A stretch of 64,000 nt of DNA, from positions 620,001 to 684,000 of the forward strand of contig NZ_JBFEFG010000280.1 in NCBI RefSeq assembly GCF_040718835.1, read 5' to 3'. The position numbers and the translations under genes are program-made. Each line of letters starts with the position of its first letter. Position 1 is the first letter of the stretch. The DNA comes from Bremerella sp. JC817. Its GTDB lineage: Bacteria; Planctomycetota; Planctomycetia; Pirellulales; Pirellulaceae. The notes below the pieces were generated by a model, which saw only the letters and a list, made by a program, of their open reading frames with translations, made no database searches and was not told the DNA's origin. Of the stretch, positions 25,060 to 34,286 are shown piece by piece.

Positions 25060-26460
25060 CTATAGTTCAGGACGACCGGTGTCGTCGCCGTCGCTTGGGG
25101 AGGCGGAATTGTCGTTCCCCTTCGCGCTGTTGATCTTATTGGCGTCCTTTTCCTGGTCCTCGGTCGGAGGAGAAGGGGGGACAGTGTTGTTGATGATACG
25201 ACGTTCAACAACAGTTCCTGGTGGGGTCAACACACTGTTGGAGGAGGAAACAGCCGGCGTTGGTGCGGCGGCCGCTGGGGCCGGAGCGACGTATACCGGG
25301 TTGCCATAGGCATCCAGAGGAACTCGCATGGTGACGGTGCGAGGAACGCGCTTGGTGTAGGTGTACTGAACCCACTTTGGCTCGTTCTTCACCTCGGTGA
25401 CGGTGCTGGTTTCAGCAACCCACTTCTGGACCTTCACCTGGTAAGGTTCGACCCGTTCTTCGTAGACCATACGCGTGGTCGAAACAGGAACCTTACGGAC
25501 AACCTCTTCCTGAACCCATTTGCAGACCTTCACCGGCACGACGTTCTCGACACGCTCGACGACCTGCTTTTGAACGGTGACAGGAATCTGCGAGACCTGC
25601 TGGACCTGTTCGTAGCGAGTGACGTTGTAAGGAATGCGGTTCACTTGGACTTCGTCTTCGTAACGAACGCGCTGGACTGGCACCTGTTGGGTGACCTGGG
25701 TTGGCACGTACTGCGTGACCGGCACCTGCTGAGCAACCACGTTCGGCACGTATTGGGTCACGTTGCTGACAGTGCCTGGCTGCTGCTGAGGAATCCAGTG
25801 CAGACCACCACGGTCGTACATGTACTGACCGGTCACCGGATCCAAATAGGTCTGGCCGGTGGTCCAACGCAGACGGTTGCGAACCGCGCCTGGCGTATAG
25901 ACCTGGCTGGTCTGGTAAGCACCTTGATCGACGTACTGGGTACGGCAAACGGTTTGTGGCTGATACATAGTGACGGTCTGGTTCTGCATCACCGTTTCGG
26001 TCACGGGACGACGAACAACCGTCTGCTGATCGTAGTACTGGGTTTCGGTCACCGGGCGAAGGACCGTGTTGACCTGTTCGCGCATTTCGGTCTCGTTGAC
26101 CATGCGAACGCGATCGTAGCTACGATCCTGCATCTGTTCTTCCCACACCGGTTTCATCACGGTGTAGCGTTCTTCACGCTCCGAAGTTTCTGTCACTGGC
26201 TTGGCCACGGTGAAGCGGCGTTCGCGCATTTCGGTTTCCCAGACAGGGCGATACGACGTCACCTGCTTCGGCACTTCGACCCGGTCATATTCCAGGCGAT
26301 AGGCAGTGACCGGCTGTTCTTCGTAGACGGTCTGGGTGACGATTTTGTACGAGGGGCCACAGCCACCGCAGCTTTGAGCCACGGCCGGACTGGCACTCAT
26401 GCCCAAGGCACTTAGCAGTGCCGGGGCTACGAACACCTTCTTAAGATGAGCGAGTTTCAT
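25060..26460 (-). CDS. Exported Tyr/Thr/Val-rich repeat protein (YTV-like wall protein)
   Basis: 466 residues: signal peptide (LLSALGMSASPAVAQ), a Cys-rich CGGCGPSYK start of the mature chain, then some 20 degenerate repeats of about 14-20 residues of the type VTETxxRxxxYTVxKPVxE and VTQYVPxxV, rich in Tyr, Thr, Val, Glu and Arg. This matches the YTV-type proteins described from planctomycete cell walls, which resist SDS and may build surface structures. The last 90 residues are Pro/Ala-rich and then Asp/Asn-rich. No enzymatic motif is visible. The repeat register is predicted beta. Confidence 0.75.
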   Translation of the reverse strand: MKLAHLKKVFVAPALLSALGMSASPAVAQSCGGCGPSYKIVTQTVYEEQPVTAYRLEYDRVEVPKQVTSYRPVWETEMRERRFTVAKPVTETSEREERYTVMKPVWEEQMQDRSYDRVRMVNETEMREQVNTVLRPVTETQYYDQQTVVRRPVTETVMQNQTVTMYQPQTVCRTQYVDQGAYQTSQVYTPGAVRNRLRWTTGQTYLDPVTGQYMYDRGGLHWIPQQQPGTVSNVTQYVPNVVAQQVPVTQYVPTQVTQQVPVQRVRYEDEVQVNRIPYNVTRYEQVQQVSQIPVTVQKQVVERVENVVPVKVCKWVQEEVVRKVPVSTTRMVYEERVEPYQVKVQKWVAETSTVTEVKNEPKWVQYTYTKRVPRTVTMRVPLDAYGNPVYVAPAPAAAAPTPAVSSSNSVLTPPGTVVERRIINNTVPPSPPTEDQEKDANKINSAKGNDNSASPSDGDDTGRPEL

Positions 26461-27065
26461 GGTTCAAGTTTCCTGACCAAGTTGGTTTTCGAATACGACC
26501 ACCGAGGCCTATCCGCCGACGAAATCCATCTCGCTCCAGATCGGTTCTACTCCCTTAAACGGGGCGCCTCTTCCACGCAGTTGAGTCTGTTTAGACTCGC
26601 AAAAATCGTGCTGCCTGGCAAACATTAAAGTTTGCCATGCTGATCGTTTTCAGCTGGAAAAGCATACCTCATCTAGTCTTACAGCGAACGAAATTCTTTC
26701 AAGATTTCATATCGAATTGCCGACGAACTAATCCGCTTTTTTGACAAACTGAACGCATTAGGAAAGGTTGCTACCTGCTAGCTTAACCAGAAGGAAAAGT
26801 TTACCGAACGCCTCATTACGCCGAGCTGGCTGTTGAGCAACCAGGACGGACGTTGCGAAAACGCCTCATCCAGACGGTCGCAGCCTACGATTACGCCGCC
26901 CGGGCGTTTGGCAATGGTTAAGAACCGCCCAGGCTATTTCGCTGGCAGCTACCGCCACCGCTGATAGCGAAGCAGGCCGGTTTGCCACTTTCGATCTTTT
27001 CCCGCCCGGCCAATGCTGGAATCTGGACAGTTGGGAGCTAGTCCCGCGTAAGAAGTAGGCCCCGG
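26461..27065. other. 605-base gene-free region between two minus-strand genes
   Basis: Carries the promoter region of the YTV-like gene. Two inverted repeats stand out (26583-26598 and 26616-26637, listed separately). The right half, about 26800-27060, shows no gene or signal I can name. Confidence 0.5.
26583..26637. promoter_or_regulatory. Two palindromes upstream of the YTV-like gene
   Basis: GAGTC-tgttta-GACTC at 26583-26598 and the perfect 8-bp palindrome TGGCAAAC-attaaa-GTTTGCCA at 26616-26637, 123-177 bases upstream of the start codon. The second has the size of a dimeric regulator's operator. Confidence 0.45.
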
Positions 27066-27998
27066 CTAACCCTCGGCGGCCACAGCCTGGCGGATCGCTT
27101 CCGAGGTGCTCATTGGCTGATGCGGGAAGCGGCTCAGGGCCCGGTTGTCACGAACGACCGTTGGGTTGCGCAGGCCTTCAATCAAATGCCGGCCAACATC
27201 GGCGCTGGTCGGCGTGACCAACCCCAGCCAAAGACTCGAAAGATAAGGAGTCAAAAGCGGCACACTGATCAACAGTCGCCGCAGGTTTCGCTCTTTCGCG
27301 TACATTTGAATCAACTGGCCATAGGTCACCACATCCTGGCTACCGATCTCGAACAATTCACTTTGCTCGGCCGGAAGATCGATCGCCTGGTGGAGGTAGC
27401 TCAACACATCGTCGGTGGCGATCGGTTGCGTTGGTGTCGAGAGCCAGCGCGGGCAGATCATCATCGGCAATCGCTGCGTGAGCGAACGAATCAGTTCGTA
27501 CGACAAACTGCCAGGGCCCAGCACAATCGAAGCCCGCAGTTCGATCGTCGGAACACCACTGTTTCGGAAGATCTCGCCCACTTCATGGCGGCTTCGCAGA
27601 TGGGGGGACAACTCAGGATCGTTTTCGTCTCCAAGCCCGCCCAGGTAGATGATTCTTGAGACCCCTTCGTCCTGGGCCACTTTTGCAAATCCTTCAGCAG
27701 CGATGCGATCGCTTTGCTGGAAGTCGGTTCCATTGCCCATGCCATGGATCAGATAGAACGCAACATCGACCCCTTTTAATGCCTGGCGAACGGTAGGCGA
27801 GTGCATGACGTCCCCTTCGACCGCATCGATGCGATCGCGAAACGACGCAGGAACCCGACCCCGATCGCGGACCAGACAGCGAACGGCGTGCGTTTCGAGA
27901 ATCCGCGGTATCAATCGGCTTCCGATGTAACCGGTAGCACCGGTCACGAGCACGGTTTTGCGGATCGAACCAGCAGTTTCATCGTCCAGGGGCATCAT
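27066..27998 (-). CDS. NAD(P)-binding epimerase-like protein (atypical SDR)
   Basis: 310 residues. A Rossmann motif VTGATGYIGSRL near residue 17, then VRCLVRDRGRV, DVAFYLIHGMGNG and IIYLGGLGD. This is the NmrA/complex-I 39-kDa-subunit-like branch of extended SDRs, which often bind NADP without a demonstrated reaction. It faces the DUF1990 gene, with 101 bases between the starts, so the two may share regulation. Confidence 0.82.
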   Translation of the reverse strand: MMPLDDETAGSIRKTVLVTGATGYIGSRLIPRILETHAVRCLVRDRGRVPASFRDRIDAVEGDVMHSPTVRQALKGVDVAFYLIHGMGNGTDFQQSDRIAAEGFAKVAQDEGVSRIIYLGGLGDENDPELSPHLRSRHEVGEIFRNSGVPTIELRASIVLGPGSLSYELIRSLTQRLPMMICPRWLSTPTQPIATDDVLSYLHQAIDLPAEQSELFEIGSQDVVTYGQLIQMYAKERNLRRLLISVPLLTPYLSSLWLGLVTPTSADVGRHLIEGLRNPTVVRDNRALSRFPHQPMSTSEAIRQAVAAEG

Positions 27999-28099
27999 AG
28001 AACTTCGTTTTTTGGCTTATCCAAGTTGTGTCAGGTTCGATTCTACGGTTCCACCGACTTAGCCGGAAACAGTTTCTTTGCTTACTTCTATCAACCGCG

Positions 28100-28690
28100 A
28101 TGTTTCATTTTTCGTCACCCGATGCCAACACGGTCGAACATTTCCTGGCGCGGCAGCGTCAGCATAAGTTCACGTATTGCCATCAAGGGAAGACCGCCAC
28201 GACTCCGCCCAGCGGTTTCCAGGTCGATCATACCCGGGTCAAGCTGGGGCATGGCATCGAGGCCTTCCGTCAGGCGAAAGAAGCGTTAGGGAAATGGCAA
28301 CAATTTGACCTTGGGTGGGTTTCTGCCAAACCCCACCAAACGGCCATTCGCGAGGGGGAAACTGTCTGCATCGTCGGCAAAGCGGTCGGCATGTATTGGA
28401 TGAATGCCTGCCGGATTGTATACGTCATCGACGATACCTTGCACACTCCTCGATTCGGCTTCGCTTACGGAACACTTCCAGCACATTTGAAGGCGGGGGA
28501 AGAACGCTTTCTGGTCGAAATGGATTCCAACGGGGATGTCTGGTACGACATCCTGGCGTTTTCTCGCAACAAACGCTGGATGGTTTGGCTGATTCATCCC
28601 TACATGCGAAAGCTGCAGAAACAGTTTGGCCGCGATTCGGCAGCCCGGATGAAACAACTGGTCGCCGACAAATTGCAGCACGCTGCATGA
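28100..28690 (+). CDS. DUF1990 family protein
   Basis: 196 residues from MFHFSSPDANTVE; an in-frame upstream ATG is less likely because it crosses the promoter region. FDLGWVSAKP, GKAVGMYWMNACRIVYV, FGFAYGTLPAHLKAGEERF and VWYDILAFSRNKRWM are the conserved blocks of DUF1990, a cytosolic family of unknown function found in plants and bacteria. Divergent from the epimerase-like gene, a pairing that suggests a shared pathway. Confidence 0.85.
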   Translation: MFHFSSPDANTVEHFLARQRQHKFTYCHQGKTATTPPSGFQVDHTRVKLGHGIEAFRQAKEALGKWQQFDLGWVSAKPHQTAIREGETVCIVGKAVGMYWMNACRIVYVIDDTLHTPRFGFAYGTLPAHLKAGEERFLVEMDSNGDVWYDILAFSRNKRWMVWLIHPYMRKLQKQFGRDSAARMKQLVADKLQHAA

Positions 28691-28889
28691 TGTTCCGCTG
28701 CTCCCAAGTGTCGTGTTCGCGATTTTCCGCTGGACTGTGAAGGGTGGGTCAAACTTTTCCAGGTCGGTGGAACGAGTCTGAGACATTCGTAACAATAGTC
28801 GGAGACTTTCGCGCGAGTCTACGCGCCGGCAGATAGGTTTCTGTCGGCGATCGTAACGACCCAACATCCCTGCAGGAGATGAACGCAAC

Positions 28890-29453
28890 ATGAAATCGAC
28901 TATCCTCAGTCTCACGCTACTGCTACTGGCTATGCCAGGTCTGGTACTTGCTGACGACGCCAAGGCAGACGCCCATGGCGACGCCGACCACGCTGAAATG
29001 GCTCACGTGCCAACTTCGGCCGTCGCCGTGCTCGCTTCGACCAGCGGCAGCGACGTGAAAGGGGTGATCATGCTGAAACAGGAAGATGGTTACATCCATC
29101 TGACCGGTAAAGTGATCAACCTGGAACCAGGCGAACATGGTTTCCACATCCACGAATTCGGCGATCTGACCAAGGCCGACGGTACCGCCGCCGGTGGTCA
29201 CTACAATCCAGAAGGGCACGAACATGGCGCTCCTGGTGAACACAGTCACGTGGGCGACCTGGGCAACATCACCGCCGACGAAAGCGGCGAAGCCAAAATC
29301 GACGTGAAGGCCAAGGGTGCCAAACTGCACACGATCCTCGGTCGCTCGCTGGTCGTTCATGCCAAGGCTGACGACCTGAAGAGCCAGCCATCGGGTGCTG
29401 CTGGTCCACGCGTCGGTGTCGGCGTGATTGGTATCGCCAAGCCAAGTGAGTAA
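28890..29453 (+). CDS. sodC: Exported Cu/Zn superoxide dismutase lacking the usual cysteines
   Basis: 187 residues, start behind CAGGAGATG. A signal peptide (LLLLAMPGLVLA) is followed by a short His/Asp-rich stretch that may hold metal. The SOD core: GFHIHEFGD, GGHYNPEGHEHG, HVGDLGNI and RSLVVHAKADDL, giving the copper and zinc His/Asp ligands. The enzyme converts superoxide to peroxide in the periplasm. Oddity: both cysteines that normally make the intramolecular disulfide are absent (GDLTKADG instead of GDC-type; RVGVGVIG instead of RxACGVIG). A terminator follows. Confidence 0.93.
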   Translation: MKSTILSLTLLLLAMPGLVLADDAKADAHGDADHAEMAHVPTSAVAVLASTSGSDVKGVIMLKQEDGYIHLTGKVINLEPGEHGFHIHEFGDLTKADGTAAGGHYNPEGHEHGAPGEHSHVGDLGNITADESGEAKIDVKAKGAKLHTILGRSLVVHAKADDLKSQPSGAAGPRVGVGVIGIAKPSE

Positions 29454-29490
29454 TGTCCGAACGACGTGAAAACGTCTCGGGATGATTCGG

Positions 29491-29524
29491 ACGAGGTCCT
29501 CGGTTTTCGGGGGCCTCGTTTTTT
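29491..29524 (+). terminator. sodC terminator
   Basis: ACGAGG(T)CC ... GG(G)CCTCGT stem with TTTTTT right after, about 40 bases past the sodC stop. Confidence 0.85.
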
Positions 29525-29547
29525 ATGCGCTGTGGTAACCGACCTGC

Positions 29548-30396
29548 TTAGATCTGCAGATACTCTTCGAGCGCTTCTCGCATGACGGTCGGATCAGGAT
29601 CGACGTCAGTCCAGATTTTGAAACCGATCACGCCCTGGTTCACCAGCATGCCCAGGCCATCGATCGTCTGACAGCCGGCTTCTTCCGCGGCCAACAGAAA
29701 CCGCGTCTTGGGTGGATTGAAGATCACGTCAGCCACGATCATCGAGTCGCGAAACGATTCGACTTCGACCGGAACCATCTCGCTGGAATCGCACAAGCCA
29801 ATGCTGGTCGCATTGATCACGATGTCGGCATCTTCTGGCAACTCGTGCGAACCATTCCACGGGATCCACTTTGACTCGATGCTGACCTTTTCGCTCAGCA
29901 AATTCGCCAGGTCGCGGCCTCGCCCGGGATCGCGATTGACGACATCAATCGACGCCACTTTGTTTAGGCCCAACTCCACCGCAATCGCTCGAGCCGCTCC
30001 ACCAGCACCCAGCAGCACGATCTTCTTACCTTCCGGATCGACCACTTCCTGCAGGGCCGAAACGAAGCCTTTGCCGTCGGTGTTCTCCCCCACGAAGCCA
30101 TCTTCTTCAAAGTAGATGCAATTGACCGCACCCATCAGTTCAGCCGCTTCGCTCAGTCGTTTGAGGTGTGGAATCACAGCCACTTTGTGGGGAATCGTGA
30201 AGTTGCCACCTCGGAACCCCATCGCTTTCATCCCGGCCACGGCAGCCGGTAAGTCTTCGGGAGAAACCTCGAGCGTCAGGTATCGCCAATCGAGGCCAGC
30301 CGCGGCAAAGGCACGTTCCATCATGAACTGCGATGGATTGCCGGCCACAGGCTGCCCCATGCAGCAGACGATTTCCTGAAGTGATTCGTTGGTCAT
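29548..30396 (-). CDS. aroE: Shikimate dehydrogenase
   Basis: 282 residues. It reduces 3-dehydroshikimate with NADPH in aromatic amino-acid synthesis. Catalytic Lys in GNFTIPHK and Asp in GENTDGKGF; nucleotide site VLLGAGGAARAIAVEL and VNRDPGRGRDLA; C-terminal VNQGVIGFKIW. The substrate loop is unusual: the common H-S-x-S-P is replaced by AGNPSQ, keeping only one serine. The fold and catalytic pair are otherwise complete, so activity is still likely, but the quinate/shikimate-like subtype cannot be excluded. Confidence 0.9.
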   Translation of the reverse strand: MTNESLQEIVCCMGQPVAGNPSQFMMERAFAAAGLDWRYLTLEVSPEDLPAAVAGMKAMGFRGGNFTIPHKVAVIPHLKRLSEAAELMGAVNCIYFEEDGFVGENTDGKGFVSALQEVVDPEGKKIVLLGAGGAARAIAVELGLNKVASIDVVNRDPGRGRDLANLLSEKVSIESKWIPWNGSHELPEDADIVINATSIGLCDSSEMVPVEVESFRDSMIVADVIFNPPKTRFLLAAEEAGCQTIDGLGMLVNQGVIGFKIWTDVDPDPTVMREALEEYLQI

Positions 30397-30621
30397 GGTT
30401 TAGCGTGGGAAAGTAAGTTGGGGTGGGGTGGGGTGTGTCTTAGGGGTAATTTTGCCGAGAGTAGCCCTAATTTGCAACGTTGTTCCTCAAACGGACCTGT
30501 ATCGAAGCGATGTCGGATAACGGAAGCAAGCCGCACAACCGGACTTTTATGATCGTGATTTTTTAGGAAGCCAATCGAAGGAAGAGGTGAAAATTCATTC
30601 GGTCCCAATCAGTATGGAGGA

Positions 30622-31365
30622 ATGATTACTCCTGGTCGTTTTCTGTTATCCCTGTTAGCCGTGGCAAGTATCTGTGTCGACGTCGCCATCGCTGCGAACG
30701 TTCATCAGATCGAACCATCGCCAACCATCTTCGGCTGCATGCTGGGATTGGTCTTGGGACAGATTGGCCTGGTCGCTGCCGGCTGGATACGAAGTCCCCG
30801 GGCATGGCCTTGGTGGTCGGTTGCCATGCTGGGATGCCTGGCCATGGGCAGCTTTCTGTTGGGATCGATGGACAAGATTCCGATGCTGCACTGGACGATC
30901 GTTCTGGGCGTGTTCGGTTTGCTTAGTGTTGCCATGCCGATGATGTATCGGATGGGCACGCGTGAGGAGAGCCCGCAGTTTTCGCTCTCAGCAATCTTCG
31001 CCATCACCACCGCGGCCACGTTTGTTTGCTTTGCGGTTCTGCAGAGTGACTTTCCTTGGGAAGAACTACCGATCGCGCTACCAGGCTTGATGGTCTGGAG
31101 TTGCCCGGTGATGGTCGTCGCGTTGACCTTGTCAGAATCGATCATCGATCGTCAGCGACAATTGGTGATCGGCCTCGGTGCGATTCTCATTATCTCGACC
31201 GTCGCGGCGTGGGTATTGCCAACGCTCTGGAATCGTTTGCCACTGGTCATCGCGTGGGAAAGCTTTTATCTGATGATCGCCGGCATCGTGGCCATTCAAG
31301 CGATCGCGAATGACGAAGCGGTTTCTGGCCGGCAAGAATCGGTTGCCCCTCAGCTACCTCAGTAG
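30622..31365 (+). CDS. Hypothetical multi-span membrane protein
   Basis: 247 residues with about seven to eight transmembrane helices starting MITPGRFLLSLLAVAS. GGAGGA abuts the ATG with no spacer, an odd ribosome-site geometry. The family was not recognised. The next gene starts 14 bases after its stop and is also a membrane protein; the two look like a pair. Confidence 0.6.
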   Translation: MITPGRFLLSLLAVASICVDVAIAANVHQIEPSPTIFGCMLGLVLGQIGLVAAGWIRSPRAWPWWSVAMLGCLAMGSFLLGSMDKIPMLHWTIVLGVFGLLSVAMPMMYRMGTREESPQFSLSAIFAITTAATFVCFAVLQSDFPWEELPIALPGLMVWSCPVMVVALTLSESIIDRQRQLVIGLGAILIISTVAAWVLPTLWNRLPLVIAWESFYLMIAGIVAIQAIANDEAVSGRQESVAPQLPQ

Positions 31366-31379
31366 CTTATACTGAGGCG

Positions 31380-32141
31380 ATGGATCGCACGCACTTCATT
31401 CGGAAACTGTTTCTCGGCGTTTATCTCGTACTGTTTGCCATCACTGCGTTTCTCTTACCGCCAGCCTATTACGGATTTGAAGTCCTGTTCGGGCTTTCCA
31501 GCGGATACCTGGCGATAGTCACGGCGGGCTACGTTCGTCGTGAAAGCAGCCAATCGATGCTCTTCTCGGCCGTGATCGCGGTGTGGGGAAGTTGGTTTCT
31601 GTATCGCATTATTCGACTCGGTTCGCGGGATGTGCCTGAGTCGTTGATCAATACGTTTTTCGTCGTAGTAATGTACTGCCTGGTTTGCTTCGGGATCGCT
31701 TACTTCGTCCAGTGGCAGGCCGATCGAACGAATCGACAGGTCACGCTGTTTCAATGCTTTTTATTGATAGGCGTCGCGGCGATGGTATGCGGCTTCGTCA
31801 CGATGTTGCCGATCCCTCCGCTCGAACGCGGATCGCAACTGATCTATCTGCTTCCCGCGTGGATTGGTTGTGGGCTGTTGGCAATTGCCGAGCGTACACG
31901 AACCTTCGTCGGGCTAATGCTGGTAGGCCTGTTCCCAGTTTTGGTGACGGCAGCGGTGGTCTCTTCGCTGCAAGATCCGCTGCTGGTGTTCGCGTTGATT
32001 CAGTGGCAATTCGTGTTAGTCGCTGGCCTGATCGTGATCCACGAAGAACGCATCTGGCAACGCTTCTGGACAACTAACTGGGAAGCCACAACGCACCACT
32101 CTCGGTCTGAGGCGATGCCTGACCCATGCGACGAGCCTTGA
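31380..32141 (+). CDS. Hypothetical multi-span membrane protein
   Basis: 253 residues, about seven transmembrane segments, start MDRTHFIRKLFLGVYLVLF. No family recognised. The helix pattern resembles the upstream protein, so they may be related. Its last 68 bases overlap the 3' end of the convergent methyltransferase gene. Confidence 0.6.
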   Translation: MDRTHFIRKLFLGVYLVLFAITAFLLPPAYYGFEVLFGLSSGYLAIVTAGYVRRESSQSMLFSAVIAVWGSWFLYRIIRLGSRDVPESLINTFFVVVMYCLVCFGIAYFVQWQADRTNRQVTLFQCFLLIGVAAMVCGFVTMLPIPPLERGSQLIYLLPAWIGCGLLAIAERTRTFVGLMLVGLFPVLVTAAVVSSLQDPLLVFALIQWQFVLVAGLIVIHEERIWQRFWTTNWEATTHHSRSEAMPDPCDEP

Positions 32142-32946
32142 TCCGCACGTAAGGTGCGATGTACTTGCTGCGATCTTCAAAGCTGCCTGGCTCGGCGTCT
32201 TCCTTGGCGTGCAGTGGTTCGACCAGGTCTTCGATCACCAGACCGGCGCGGCACATTCCGCCCAGCAGTTGGTCCCAACGATGAAGGTACTCCAGCGTTC
32301 CTTCTTCGCGATGACGACTTCCGCGTACTTCCGGTAGTGGACCGTCGCGATAATAGGGCTCGGTCAGTTCGTAGCCCCGTTCGCTCCGCTGGATGTCGGC
32401 TTGCAGACTGGTGGGCGTTTTGTGTTGGCTGATATAAAGCCCGCCGCTGCATAAGACCTTCGCCACTTCACGAAAGATTGGAGCGACGTCCGGCACATAG
32501 CAGGTACTGACCGGATGAATGACGATATCGAAGTCGGCCGGAGCGAACATCGAAAGATCGTCCATGGAAGCTTCGACCGTGCGAAGTTGCAAACCGCGTT
32601 CAGACGCGACGCGACGATCGATCTCGAGCTGAGCCCCGCTGATATCGACCACCGTGACGATGCCACCCGCCGCGGCGTAGAGCGGACCTTGGCGACCACC
32701 ACCGGCTGCCAGGCACAAGATTCGTTTTCCGTACAAGCTTTCGCCAAGCCAGCCCCAACGGTCGACCGTTTTCAGCGGATCTTTGAAGTCTTCTTCTTTC
32801 GCCGGCTGGGCGAATCGATGTCCACCCCGAGCCATCCGGTCCCAGGCACCCTGGTTGTGCTTTTTGGCAGGCGAATTGTCGGACGAAGGAACGTTGCTCA
32901 ACGGATCGATCTCAGCGGAAGGGAAAGGAAGAAACCTGCCTGCCAT
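32074..32946 (-). CDS. Class I SAM-dependent methyltransferase
   Basis: 290 residues from MAGRFLPFPS at 32946; the long in-frame extension upstream is antisense to, or out of frame with, the next gene and is rejected. SAM-binding motif ILCLAAGGGRQGPLYAAAG, acidic VVDIS at the end of strand 2, post-motif VLCSGGLYISQHK. The substrate is unknown. It is the last gene of the Sel1-NPxxSP operon, 50 bases behind the preceding stop, and its 3' end overlaps the convergent membrane gene. Confidence 0.85.
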   Translation of the reverse strand: MAGRFLPFPSAEIDPLSNVPSSDNSPAKKHNQGAWDRMARGGHRFAQPAKEEDFKDPLKTVDRWGWLGESLYGKRILCLAAGGGRQGPLYAAAGGIVTVVDISGAQLEIDRRVASERGLQLRTVEASMDDLSMFAPADFDIVIHPVSTCYVPDVAPIFREVAKVLCSGGLYISQHKTPTSLQADIQRSERGYELTEPYYRDGPLPEVRGSRHREEGTLEYLHRWDQLLGGMCRAGLVIEDLVEPLHAKEDAEPGSFEDRSKYIAPYVRIKARRMGQASPQTESGALWLPS

Positions 32947-32996
32947 GGTACTTTCTGAGCCCGATCCCGGGAAGGAGCAGCCGTCGACATCGAACC

Positions 32997-33434
32997 TTAA
33001 TCGGGATTCGGATGATGATAGTCCCAGGCCGAAGGACGCAGCGTGTTCACCCCAAGTCCGATAACGAGAAGGATCGTGAGGATCCCGATGTCGAACTGAA
33101 TTTGATCCTCTGGGAACACGAACAGAATCAGCAACATGAGGTGCAGCGAAACCCAGGCAACAATCGCGAAGTAGACCTGAATCACCATCGAGGTCAGCTT
33201 GTGGGGAATCGCCAGCGCGAGCGTCGCCAACAGACTGATCCCACCGGCCCAAAGCATGCTGATCGCGAACAAGTGGTTGGAACCCCAATTCTTGTACGCT
33301 TCGCTGAACTGAAGCAATCCGATCAGCAAACCGCAAAGCTGAGCGACCAGGATGCTTTCTGGATAGCCACGGGTATACAAGACGGGTGGTGGTTTGGTTT
33401 CAGTCGCTGGCGATTGATAGGGATTCTCATCCAT
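32997..33434 (-). CDS. NPxxSP-tagged four-span membrane protein
   Basis: 145 residues from ATG at 33434 (MDENPYQSPATETKPPP). A short polar N-terminus with the NPYQSP tag precedes four hydrophobic helices. No catalytic residues. The start lies 8 bases inside the end of the preceding gene, so the operon is tightly coupled. One of five proteins in this window with this tag. Confidence 0.72.
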   Translation of the reverse strand: MDENPYQSPATETKPPPVLYTRGYPESILVAQLCGLLIGLLQFSEAYKNWGSNHLFAISMLWAGGISLLATLALAIPHKLTSMVIQVYFAIVAWVSLHLMLLILFVFPEDQIQFDIGILTILLVIGLGVNTLRPSAWDYHHPNPD

Positions 33435-33852
33435 GGTCGGAATCCAAGAGCCGTTTGACTTCATAAGCCAACACGGTACCGGCCATCAGGTACGCCCCAG
33501 CGAACACAACCCAGACCAGGTCCCGCGTTGAACCTTGCATCCATTGCCAAATAACACATGCCGCGAGAACCCCACTGATCCCGAAGCAAACCATCATGCT
33601 GAACCAGACCCATTGCCGACCTGGAACCAGCCGCAGCAGGATTCCGGTCGTAAGAATGATAAAGCACATCTGAACATGCGTCGAGCTTGGCAGGATCACG
33701 GCGAATGTGAAGTGAGCGAATGAGATTAAAATGCATAAGAGCCACGCCGCGAACAGCACCGGAGAAATTGTTCGCCAAGGTGGTTCGACGTTCGTCGAGG
33801 GTTCGCGCGGCGATTGAAACGGATTGTCTTCCGGATCTTCCACTGCAGTCAT
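33427..33852 (-). CDS. NPxxSP-tagged four-span membrane protein
   Basis: 141 residues beginning MTAVEDPEDNPFQSPREPS, then four transmembrane helices. The start overlaps the previous gene by four bases (ATGA). Similar in length and layout to its neighbours but with little residue identity beyond the tag. Confidence 0.72.
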   Translation of the reverse strand: MTAVEDPEDNPFQSPREPSTNVEPPWRTISPVLFAAWLLCILISFAHFTFAVILPSSTHVQMCFIILTTGILLRLVPGRQWVWFSMMVCFGISGVLAACVIWQWMQGSTRDLVWVVFAGAYLMAGTVLAYEVKRLLDSDHG

Positions 33853-34277
33853 CTCCGACGCAAGTAATAGTGCGTCGACGTTTGAATCAACAACACCATG
33901 ATGGCTAGGTAAATCACCAGGGGAGGCACGCCAATCACCAGCAGCATCGAGTTCTCGACATAGCCAGCGGTCACCACGCCAACCGATAGAACGGCCATCA
34001 GCGTGGCATAACCGATGCCGCCCAGCCAGGCGATGATCGACGGATACAAAACGAGAAAGCCGATCAAACAGCTTCCGCAGCCAACAATCCCTTGCAGGAT
34101 GTTGCCTTCGACCAGGCCAACGCCGATATGCAGGAATCCGACGATCGTGTACAGCATCCAGATAATCGCGACCAGTGTTGGCATTGCCTTCTGCGCAGCG
34201 ACGTCGTTTTCGGATTGGATTTCTTCCGAACTGGTCTTGGGAGACTGAAACGGATTTTGTCGCGTCGAATTAGGCAT
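33849..34277 (-). CDS. NPxxSP-tagged four-span membrane protein
   Basis: 142 residues: MPNSTRQNPFQSPKTSSEE, an acidic linker, then four transmembrane segments with Gly-rich turns. It lies 9 bases downstream of the zinc-ribbon-bearing member. Function unknown. Confidence 0.72.
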   Translation of the reverse strand: MPNSTRQNPFQSPKTSSEEIQSENDVAAQKAMPTLVAIIWMLYTIVGFLHIGVGLVEGNILQGIVGCGSCLIGFLVLYPSIIAWLGGIGYATLMAVLSVGVVTAGYVENSMLLVIGVPPLVIYLAIMVLLIQTSTHYYLRRR

Positions 34278-34286
34278 GAACGGTTG

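Noticed and set aside
32947..33336. N-terminal extension of the methyltransferase
   Set aside because: It runs through the NPYQSP gene in another frame; the SAM domain begins after ATG 32946.
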